In this document: positions 22,480 to 34,400 of the stretch, in pieces | Layout of the letters: each line of letters opens with the position of its first letter | Position numbering within the stretch: the stretch's first letter is position 1 | Source: Trichostrongylus colubriformis | Lineage: Eukaryota; Nematoda; Chromadorea; Rhabditida; Trichostrongylidae | Assembly: GCA_963978905.1 (NCBI GenBank) | Contig: OZ022256.1 | Location: 37,124,001 to 37,188,000 of the forward strand | Reading direction: 5' to 3' | Length of the DNA stretch: 64,000 nt | The notes under the pieces: generated by a model | Seen by the model: only the letters and a program-made list of their open reading frames with translations | Database searches by the model: none | Told to the model about the DNA's origin: nothing | Position numbers and translations under genes: made by a program

Positions 22480-25400
22480 TCAGTAATCGACTGCACTGAC
22501 CTGAATCACAAAAAGATCTTCAATTACTTCACCGAGAGCGATTTTCACCTTGAGCGCTGTATGACGACAATGGGGCGAATGATGCCAACAGTCCACCATC
22601 AGACCGACCATCTTTTGCAGATGAACCTGAATTTCGAGTCGAGTTGTTCTAATAACTGCCATGGACTGAAGAATAAACCCATGCAGATCGGGATCTTGGC
22701 ACTATAAAGCGATCACTCAATGAGCGCTCCAACATACGTTACTCCCATTGGTCCACGACGGCTCAAGTGGTGGGCGTTTTCCATTCGCTCCACAGACAAT
22801 CTTTTCCATTTCAGCGAACGAAGGATCGCTGTCAACCAGTTCTCCGAAAGGCGGCTTATATGGATATGATCGTCGTGACTAAAGTATAGAGCTTCGGCCA
22901 TCCTCTGAGAACGTAGAAAGATCTGTCAAAAAACGCACCCCGTCTGAACTTTTGTGCATGTGCTGCATTTTGTAGTTTTCGCTTTTCATTTCTGAGTAAA
23001 TAGTGGGCACTTTTTCCAAGATAACTTTACCTTCGCTGCTCACCGATCCATAGCCAGACTCCCCTGAGCCAAGCGTCGATCCGCATACATCTGCACACTG
23101 AAATACAAGGATTTTCAAATGTTACTCATGGTGTCAATGATATGTTCTCTAGATCGTATGCCGTTATCCCACCCTCACTCAGAGGGTGAGTGCGGCATAC
23201 CAAGAAGTTCCTGGATGGGGATATCGTTGGTTGGAAAGAGAACGCGAAAAGTATCTGCTTCGATCAAGAAAGACCAGTCGATGAACTCTAACCTTATACA
23301 TAGACCTTAAAGACACCGTAAGGGAGTAATTTTGGCTTACGGTAGAACACACGTAGTGTGGACGAGTTCAAGTGACCGCCATTGCACAAACTCGCCAATT
23401 TGACGCCTTGGCATGGTGCCAAGAGAAGATGTTTCCATTATAAAGTTGTTCATTCCTTACCTTCTCCTTGGTTCTTTCTTATATTGTTTCTAGATGTACT
23501 TACATGAATGTTAATGTAGTTGGGAATGGCCGCTCCACTACGCTGGGAGTCAGGTGCTACAACTAACGTTGGCCCACGGCCCGTCTCCTACAGCGGACAA
23601 CTCGGAACGCCAGTGCGATGATGCGAATGAGGCGCGGATACACACCGCAGCGATGCACTTTTGAGTTCGGGTTTTTTCACCGATTACCGCTTCTAACCTT
23701 CTGCGTTCGTTACGAAATGCTCATTTCTTTGTATGTTTCTCTTGTTTCGGACCCCCTTCCGGTTCCTTTAAGGATTTGCAAGATGAGAGAAAACCTGCAG
23801 CCTTTATATTCGTCTTTTCCATCCTAGGTCCTGCAGTTTACAAGGCCACAGATCTGAAGGGTTCATGTGTCCGTCCTCGGTTCCAAAATTATAAATTTGC
23901 ATAAATGGCTCACACTTTTCTGCCCTTGTGTGTGCCCCTTCCGTGTGTGTACCCTTATGTGAGAATTCCGTACCGCGGCATGTCGCAAGCGAAGCATTGC
24001 GGACGAGCTAAAGGCGCCATGTCGGTAAGTCCCGAAGCGATTACAAGTCAACTGCGTATCGCGCTCCTAGCATTACCGTGGAATCATTCTAAGACCAAAC
24101 TAGCGCGACGCGCATAGCTCACACACACACCGCGTCGCACGCCGCTTGTTGTCGTGCGAAATCTTGACGTAAGGGTACACACTGCCCCTTCCCAAGTCGC
24201 TCAGTCACCACCTACCTCCCCTACCCTATAAGACTAACCTTGCCTTTTTGAGAGCTTTAATCTCTGGATGTTGCGTTAGCCGTTGTCCTACAACCATCTG
24301 AACCCTTGGTAAAGATGCACGACAGGAGTTCGAGATGGCCCATGATGATCTGGTGCCTCATGCTTCCTCTCCCTTTGGAATCAGAATCTAATCTAAAATA
24401 ATGGGAAAAAGAAGTAGCCTCATGCTTCCTCTCCCTTTGGAATCAGAATCTAATCTAAAATAATGGGGAAAAGAAGTATAAGGTAATTCCACTGTGAGAT
24501 ATGGCCTCATAGGCCCCTTCATGAACTATGAGCATCAGTACCTAATGCTTATAGTTCATGAAGGGGCCTAGGAGGCAATATCTCATATGATAGAAAGAAG
24601 CCTCCGACAGAAGATTAAAAACCAACATTCAAATTATGGTGCAGTCATTGATATCAGCCACATCTTCACAGCTGTTGCAAAAGACAATCACTGGAAATAT
24701 GCCGAATCCCCTTGGTCAAACAAATTTCATACCCTTCCCGGATTCAAAGCGAGGGCCATTCGCAGTGCCATAACTTTTTCTGAGGATGAAAGATGCCCGA
24801 CGGCGCCACATTGTCGGATGTCAGCAATTCAGCCACAAATGTCACCCAAAAGAGCGTTGACAATAGGCAACAAGGTCATCGCGGCTGCAGCCTCCACTGG
24901 ACAAATCACAGATGTCTTCAGCAGCTAGAAAAGGTGCTGCCAACACGAAAAACACATTAACGAGAAATTTTGCCTTGCCCGATTCACTCTTGCACCGTAC
25001 TGCTCTGCCGGCTCTCCTTTTCTTGAGTAAATACGAATAGATCCGGTATAAGTATACAGTGTCAATTTAAAAGACTGCCTTCATACTTTACTGTTGACCA
25101 CTGATTGCTATCTCCTGGCAAGAGTCACCCCTTTGGTCCCTTAGCCCATATCTTACTAAACTGTCTGATGTTCCGACCTCAGTATTTGAACCACAGTCCT
25201 TCAGTACCCATCGAAGAATGAGACTGCGATCGAAGTGCGCATAGCGATCACCATGAGTGTTACGATCCACTGTGAAGGAAAGTGCTCAGATCTCAGTAAG
25301 CAGAGCGACAGTCTCGAGAAGCTGCCCGCTAGTCTGCCGAGAGCGAACAAAATGTTATAGTGTTCAAATGGCAAATGTGGCAAATGAGTTCACCTACTGG

Positions 25401-28400
25401 GCGAAAGGAGAGCGTATGTAGGTTGAGACACACGGATTCTGACCTCGGTCTGCGACTCTGCGACAACCTCTGGTCGTTGGCCTTGTGATATAGGTAGTCA
25501 GATGAATTGTTAATGTAAATCTTAACCTCCGTACAAGTCTGCTACGTATTATGGTATGCATGGCTGGATGATTTTACCGTAACATTACACTTGAAAAAAG
25601 GTGAGTTTTTCAAAATAAGAAAGAATTAATAAAGCCTTCCGTAACTCAGGGAAGATCCAATTTATCGAAGTCAAATGACACACGCACTGCTCATATCAGT
25701 ATTCGTACAGTGGTTTACTCGCTTTCAAAGTCAAGACTGTTACAGAGCACACGTCAAAGGGATGGGCATAGTCACCGCGTGATATGGCAGCCCTTAATAA
25801 CCGTCACTAAAGGAGACCGGATATGCGGACATCCTTTCATTCATCGAGAAACATCACAGAAGTCTTACCGCAAAGACACTAGGTTCTTAGCAAAAACTAT
25901 GTCACAAGTCTCAAACCCGTGACTATGTTTCATGCTCACAGCCATTAGGACTTATGTGTGATATATGATTAGCCACACTGACAATACTTGTATATGAAGA
26001 TGAGGGAAGGAGCTAATGTATCTAATGTGATGGATGAGATCGGCACTCATTGTCAGAAAGCATGGATAGCATTGTAGTCGCTGCTGAGAGCGGACGTTCA
26101 GTCCATAACTTGGCATCTTTGCTGTGAAATTAGCAGTTGTCAAAAGGTCAGCGATGTAATATTCCGGTTCGTCAAACACTACCTTACCTTACGTTATTTC
26201 AGATTAGAGATATGCACCACGAACAAGGTGACCAGTTTTCAACCGGATGTGCAATTATCAATAAGTGAATAAATAAATAAATAATCAGACAAATAGATGA
26301 ATAAGCAAATAAGACGATCAATAAACCTTACCTCAACCTTTCTGGCTATTTCCCATAACACTAATGCATAAGAATACATGTCGGCCATTTTGAACTGAGC
26401 GAAAAAATTCGGATCAAGAGTCTTTTTGATCACTTCCGGTGCCATGTACCGTTTTGTGCCCACTTGCACGTTCACCTGTTCAGGAATCAGGCGGTCCTCG
26501 CTAAATGCAAAAGCAATTTACAAAGCAAGCACCACTTCACCGAGGCAATGATGGAAAAAAGACCAGGTCCGTCTTTGGAAAGGTAAGAAAAACCAGGTCC
26601 GTTATCCTAATATATGTATAGGTATCAGACAATTAGTTACGCTCGGATGGGGTTATTAGCGAATCGCTATTGGAAAAACCACCATTGCAAGCATTCAAAT
26701 AGTTCTAGTTCTAACTTTTTGAAAAGCGTAATGGTGAGGATAGGACGGGTACAAAATCGTATAAGTACAGAACCGATTAGGTGATATATTCTATTGCTTT
26801 TGCCATGCAATGGGTTTTGAAAGTTGACAGAATGAAATCCGCACGGATTCCTTCGATGTGCACTTACAAAAAAAAATTCGTCTCATCATTAGCTGATTCC
26901 GAATAATGAGGCCGCGTTCATACTTTGCAGTGCCGGCGGCAGGGCGTGACTGCGTGTCTCAGCGTCCCCGCCTGTGCTACCTGTCTCATTGCTCGCGTCG
27001 TCTGTGCACCTCCCTCGTGCCACTCTTTCTCGCTGAATGTGAAGCAGCGAAGCCCTGCCTTCACAAAGTATGATAGAAGTGGTTCACGAAAGTCGCCGAC
27101 TCACTTAATGCCATCCAAAGCAGCTAGATTGGCCGACAAAGTAGGTAATGGTCCGCTCTGCGTTCTGAAATTTGTTTTGGGTTCTACAATTTCCGAGCGT
27201 GCTGACAAGCTGTGCTTATGGGCTGTGTCATGGTCTGATGTATTAGACGCGCAATCGCCTCCATAGGGAGTGGCTCACGGGCGGAATCATCCGGGGAGTG
27301 TCTTGTTGCGAGCCACATCTGGTGCAAAATTTGCTTGCTAAGTCCCATAATCTCTCAGAAGTCCATCTACGTTTTGCATCCAAAAACAAATACACTTACA
27401 ATCTGACCGCTAGACCAAAATCAGCCATGCAGCACATCCCAGGCCTCTTCACTATGATGTTTTTGGACTTGATGTCCCGGTGAGCGATCTGAGGTTTCCG
27501 CCGGCTTCCTGTTCCAATCACAGAGGCGTGAAGATGTTCGATGCCGCAGATAGAGCTGCAATCTTGGAATCTCAAGAACTGAATCGTCAGTGACCAGTAA
27601 TGCGTTCGCTGTTCTTGAAATATCAAATATCGGCACAACGATAGTGCTTTTTCTTATATTGTAACAGACATATTTCAAAAGGAAATTTTCTGATGCGGTC
27701 CATGAGACAGCTCCGAAAACAGAGGCCGTTGGCACAAAATGACTAGCAAACCATTGCTCACCTGTATGCTAACTGTAGCGCTTCTTGCGTTGTCAAAGCT
27801 TGTTCCTGCTGAAGATAATCGTACAGTGATCCGAGTGGATGATAATCGGTGACCAGTATCATTTGAGTAAATGAATCCATACTGAAGATGTCGGCAGCAA
27901 CGAACTCTAAACGAAGTGAGACTACTCTTTCAAGTTGAGTCTTGGTCATGTAGAAATGGATGCTAGGTTTTCAATTATCTTCGTTGATGACGTTTCGGGC
28001 AGAAGACCTTGTCAGATCGGCTGAAACTACCACTAACAACATCACAGCATGAGCGTAAGCCACGCCCTGCCGGCGGTCATACTCCCCGCCGGCGAGCGTG
28101 GCTGTCTTCATCGGCAGCGGGGGAGAGCAGCACGGGGTAGGTGCAGAGTTGACGTAGGCAACGAGACAGGGTGGCACAGGCGAAGACGCAGAGATACGCA
28201 GCCACGCCTTGCCGGCGGAACTGCGAATATGAGCGCGGCCTCAGCAGGGTATCGTGTGTAAAATGTGTGCAACCTAACGACCTGCATGCGTTACGGTAGG
28301 TAGTAGGACAAAATTGCCCCTGCAGGTGTTTTCAAGCATTAGTCGCTCACTTATGCCTTGCGATTGCCAGAGAAGCTGCAGTGCTGTGTGGCGACTAAGC

Positions 28401-31400
28401 CATGGGGGATTGCAAAAGTTCTCTTTAATCCCCTGCAAGGAAAATGAAAGCCCCACCTGCTCAGCACCACTCAAGAGCCCTTCTTGACGAAAGACTCGTC
28501 CCTGGTGAGCAGATATAAGGAAGGACGCAAAATGAATGAATTCGATAACAATGCTACTGCGGAAGCATTACTGTAGGGCGGGGTAGATATTGGTGCACCG
28601 GCAAGATTCACGGTAGTTGATGGTGTACTGCAGGTAACCTTGTATCACGAGAAGTTTAGCACAAAGCCCTAAATGCATGGCACGTAATCGCTGACCCCGA
28701 GTATGCTGGGAGATGTTAACTGCTTACGTATTTACTATTGATTTGTAAAACTGTATTTGAGAATCAAAACTCTAGAAACACAGTGTTGTCTTCATGATGG
28801 TATATTTGAGCTATAATGGCAAATTTCGAAAACAGGTAGTAGAAACTCACGTAAAATGTTTTCGTGATTAAGCATTTGCGTTTCGTAGATCTCTCGCTCG
28901 TTATTCCAAGAATCTTCCTCAGTTGTGTAGAAAGTCTAAGACAGTAGCACTTAAATAGACAGAACTCTCCCGGTATACACTGCTCCAACCTTAACAGCTA
29001 CAAGACTTCCTCTGAATCTTGCCAAGCGGACCTCTCCATACCTGAATTGGTTGAAAGGGCTGAGAAACATCAGATAAACCTCGAACTTTACAAATTATTC
29101 AACCAAACCTGCCCTTGCCAATGACTTTTTCAATGACGAGGTCGTTTGCTACTGTCCTTTGCACCATAGCCGCATTACCAGAACCAGAGCCACTTCTGAA
29201 AATGTATTACAAAGAGGTGAAGCTACGAATATCTGGAAAGCTCTTTTTGGCTGAATGGCGGTATTGAAAAGAACACTAATTCACGATAATGCATGATTTG
29301 TGCGATCATTGCATTTATAACTTCTTTGAAGCACAGATGTCGTGGTGATTGATCCCGTATCATCTCAAATGGACTAACCCTGAATCGTCGCGAACCATCG
29401 GCTCAAGTTCAGGAGTCGAGAGTGCCTCCTTTTCATTTTTCCGTCTACTCACTGAAAATCAAAAGTTCAAAAAATCAGGAAAGCATGCAGAGAAGATAAA
29501 TTCAGATGAGCGCTATAATTGCAGAAGCTTATATGGTGAGAACCTGTAGCGCAGAACAAAAGTGAGATTTATTGAATTCATTGCATGAGCAAACCACTTC
29601 TTTCCTTGTCCCGTGTTATTCTTCAGTATAATGGGACGGACTTCGGCAACATTTTTTTCACTCTCGGATCTATCTTTTACACTAAAAGTCAGACCTAATC
29701 TCTTACAGATAACTTGGATGTTAATATTAGGTCATAAGGAAAGTTCTGGCCGGTTTTTTGCGCTCACAAGATAAATTGAAATATGAGAGTAGGTTAACAT
29801 GAATCAGCTTACAAATTGTGCTCCTTAGATAGACAAAAAGTTGCTTTTTCTGAATGTATATTTTATTTGGAATGCCACAAGGTTTCGATTTATTAGACAA
29901 TTTTAAAGTACTGCGAAAATGGCACTTTTCGGTTGACTTCACTTCATGAGTTCTTATTAAGTAGAGTCGCAGCAAAGGAAACCACAAATGTGAATACTGC
30001 AAGAGGAGAGGGTGAAGCATTGGATGGACTACTTTGTCCCTGGTTTCAGAAGTGCAGAAATGAGAACGGGTTGCTCGAATTTTCAATTGATCAAATCGCT
30101 TCAACTGAAGAAAGCGATGAGCGTCCATACTTGCAGAAAATATCCACAAGTACTAGCCCTCAACGAATAAACTTAGTTGACCACCTCAAGTAGCCATTTG
30201 AAAAAAACCCCAAAAAAATGGGTGGTGCGGGACCCCTCACAGAGTTATGCGCAAGCGCATATTTCACAAATCCTCTTCCAGTAATTGATGCAGTTGCAGG
30301 CTGGAACCCTCACTCGTCCATCTTATTCAAGATCTAGCGCTAACTAAGCCCCACTTTTCCAGACATCTGAACAGCTCCTTCAGTAGCAGTGTGTACAGAA
30401 AGGATGGCGATCTGGAGTCGAGTTTTTTTTTCATTTCGCGCAATATAAATCATCAGCCCTTTATAATATAGCGATAAGTAGGTATGCATAATGTTGCCAA
30501 GAGTGTAGCGAATCGAATGGAGCTTATCCTGTATGAAAAAATGCATTGTGAGCCGAGTTATGATCTCCCAAAGTTGAAATTGCAAAAACCGGCAAAAGGA
30601 AATTTTCAAAATTTCAAAAAAAAAATTAAGAAAGGATCTATACATCAGATTGTCAGATAATTGAAGTCAGTTTGTCACGATTGTATTTGGCACGGGCATC
30701 GTCTCTTGCACTGGAGTCCAGACGGCACCGGAGAAGAATCATTGGAGGAGGATCATTCAAAGTGCTTCGTGACAAATCACCATTTTCATCGCAGCAGTAG
30801 AGATTGGAAGAACTCAAATGAACTATTTTGCACTGGGCGCCCTCTTAACCAATCCGCCACTATTGCAGGCAAATACAGGGAAACTTGAGTTTCAAGGTAT
30901 TAGGGAATCAGAGGATTATCATATCGATACGTCAGCTACTGGTTATTATAAAGTCTAAATCCACGTGCACCTCTGCGCAGTTGGCCAGACGTATGAATGA
31001 CAACGGCTGACACGGCATCCAATGGTGGCAACTCTGAGTTCAAGCATAAGGAGATGGGAATAAGTAAGCCACTTGGAGAACGGGGTGGCAAGAGCTGACA
31101 AGGAGCAGCGAATTGCGCGCGATGTTCAAGTTGACTTGCAGGCACATTTAGCGATAATCAGACGGGTCGACTTACCTTTCCGGAACGGTGGGTCCTTGGG
31201 TAACCACGCACCTTTTTCGCGTCGCTACGATGGGCTATCACCGCACTAACTCTGCTCGAGGCCATTCCGACGTCACCCACTCGAATTTCCCTACTGGTCA
31301 AAAGTTGGCGTCGGAGTGGGTTCGAGCAGGACATCGTGGCGACGTGGAAGACGTGCATCCTGTCTAGTTACCCAGAGATCTACAATTCCAAGATGGTAAG

Positions 31401-34400
31401 TCGACTCAACTGATTGTCGTAGAATATGCCTTCAAGGCTCTCCGTAGGCAGACTTCAGTAAGTCGCAATAAATAGACAAATCTTCAAAAGCAATGCATGA
31501 TATTAGGTAGTCTAAAAAGTCTCTTCGTATTTTTAAATACCGCTTTTTCCCTCAAAACTGCTTTCCACAAAATTTCTTCTGTACATATATATGTAGTACA
31601 AGTCCACACGCATCTATAGGTATTGTTGTCTCCCATCTCTTGGATAACACTTTTTGGCAAAATAAAAATACCAAAAGTCACTTCATTTTCAATTCCAATT
31701 TTTTTCTTTGAATAGCGTTAGACAGGGGAAGGAAAAGGTGATAATCCGATGGAGCAAGATCAGGGCTATAAGGCAGCAATTTTTATCCGAGCTCGAAAAT
31801 TTTTTAAAAGACAAAATTCAAAAAAATTTTTACCACTAGTGAAAAAATGACTAACCAAAAAATTCTCGAGCTTGGATTAAAATTGCTGCCCCATCCACCC
31901 TATAGCCCTCGTCTTATTCCATCGGATTATCATCTTTTCCTTTCTCTGTCTAACGCCATTCAAAGAAAATTTTTTTATAATTTTTATATTGAAAATGAGG
32001 TTGACCGTTGATATGTTTATTTTGCCGGAAACGGTTATCCGGGAGATGGAAGACAATGATGCCTATAGTGCGTGTGGACTTGTACTACATGTGTACTTAC
32101 AGAAGAGATTGCTGGAAAGCAGTTTGGAGGGAGAAAGCGGTATTTGAAAATACGAAAAATCTTTTTAGACTACCCATTATCTTCAAAAACAATGCATAAT
32201 AGTAGCTCAATTATGAATACAAAGTGTCAGGATTTGAGAAGTCGTTCACTACTTCACTGACTTTAAAATAACGAAGACCACATGTCATGTGATGTTGACC
32301 GACACTAGCGCTATCTGTAGCTCCTGCAAGGCTGTGGCAAGGGTGGTGAAGAGATACACGGCTGCGAAGAAAATTTCGAAAAATACGATCCTCAAATCTA
32401 CTCTGACGTCCTTACCATGCGAGCCATACCTTTCATTTCAGGTGTGGATGGCACGAAAATTGTTTCCAAAAACGGGAGCCGATTGGTAATTATCGTACCG
32501 TTACCTAGTCAAAATCATCGACCTGGACGAACCCCCTCTGCGAATGCGGTTCGCCTTTTTTTTTACCCAAACATGCCCCCCCTATTGAAGACCCCTCAAC
32601 CCATGCTTAACCGTGGCTGCAAGAGCAAATGCAATAGAACCAAGCAAAATAATCTCATAAACTCGCCTAGCGGAAGCCATTTCCTGAACTTGTCGTGTCG
32701 TTTTTGACAATACTGAAGGAAGCAAACTCCAGTAATGATACACATTGCCATCACTAAAGGCATGATGACATAGAGTGCTGGGTGCGATTTATATTGTAGC
32801 CATTCATCGTCATAGAATTCTGAAGAGAAGATCAATTAAGGTAATTAGTGATGTAGTTCGAAATATATCAAGGAGAGTACCAGGCTCTTTGGGAAGTTGA
32901 CGATAAGGCGGCGGTACGATATGCAGATTACAGTAATTACCCTCATAACAGCACGCTATACTTTTTGGGGTCCGATGCGGGGAGCGAAATGAGTTACACT
33001 AAACCATTAAATGAGTCACAGGTACAGTGGTAAGGCTACTGTAACGAGTTACGGTGAGATGTGATGCAGAGCTGCCTTTCTCCAGAGTGGCGCAGCCGTA
33101 TTGATGTACCGTTTCCATTCGCTTCAACTCGCCGTTGTACACCTGGAAACAAGATCAAGATACGCAAAGAAAAACACAGAACCAAAGCAAACGACAAGCA
33201 GGGGTTAGCACCTCATCCTCATCCTGGAAGTATCCTCTAGGATTTGCTGCAGCCACGAGTAAAAATTTAATACTCCACCGAATACTACTGGCCACAGAAA
33301 TCATGCTCCCATGTTACCGCTCAAGTTAGTAGGGTCTAGCTTGAGACGTTGATTTGGAAAGCATCAGCCAGACAGGCACTCCTTTCATTGCTCTACTATT
33401 AACATAAATTTATAGGGAAATGTCGGTGCTATCGCAGTGAGGGAAAGGTAGTCTACTTTTTACCTAAGGGGACGTAGAAGAGGAGAGGAACTCCTTCTTT
33501 CCTCCACTAAGGCTTAGTCAGAAATATACGCCTGATTGTGCCGATTGACCCCTCAATCTTCCCTCCAAGATGCTTAGATGTCCAACTTTTTTATATGATG
33601 TCCCCTCCCTGTAATGGCACCGAAATATCCCTAAAAAAAGGATAGATAGAAGTAACGAGCCCCCCCCTCCCCCCTTCAAAAATTCATTGTATCCCCAGGG
33701 TACCTTCCTGCCCTCTTCGATGAGCTAGCCCGGTGCATTTGCAAGCAGAACACAGAACCACGAATTTCTCTTATGCGCCGGCTCCTCCTCAACTAACTTC
33801 TTGGAAATTTCGGTATTTTGCTGGAAAGGTTTGTACCCTTATGGCAGGATTTCGCATGACGACGAGCGGTATGCGATGCAGTGTGTGCGAGCTATGCGCG
33901 CCGCGGTAGCTGGGTCAGAACGATTGCACGGTAATGCTACGGGCGTGATACGAAGTTGTCTTGTAATCGCTTAGGGACCCAACAACATGGCGCCTTTAGC
34001 TCATCCGCATTGCTTCGCTTGCGACACGCCGCGGTGCGCAATCCTGACATAAGGGTTCACACCCTTGTTGGAATTCACTGTACGCGAATCCCTCAGCATC
34101 AGTTGTCAAGTTCTCACACTATCTTCACATGAATATATTTATTATGCATACAAATGACTTTTTAATGAAGTACCTCTTTCATGAAATGGAAACACGCCGC
34201 ATTGGTGTGTTTTATGCAGGTGTTGTTCGAATCGCACACGTTTCCACCGTAATTGCAGAAGCACAAGTTCCTTGTCGCATCATCAACATCAAGTGGACTG
34301 GAACAGTTCAGTGTGAGTTTTCGCGCGGAAAAAAATTTGAACACCAGCCTTTGAAAAAAAGGTTATATGATACAAAAGGAGTTGATTGGATTTCCAGAGA

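Noticed and set aside
24587..24928. 113-codon plus-strand gene
   Set aside because: It starts in the edge of a hairpin repeat, lies inside an intron of the receptor gene on the other strand, and shows no recognisable domain.
33212..33304. Minus-strand ATG exon with a signal-peptide-like start (FLLVAAA), in phase with receptor exon 3
   Set aside because: It would replace the first five ectodomain cysteines. Exons 37411-37302 and 34297-34174 supply a signal peptide and exactly those cysteines with matching phases.
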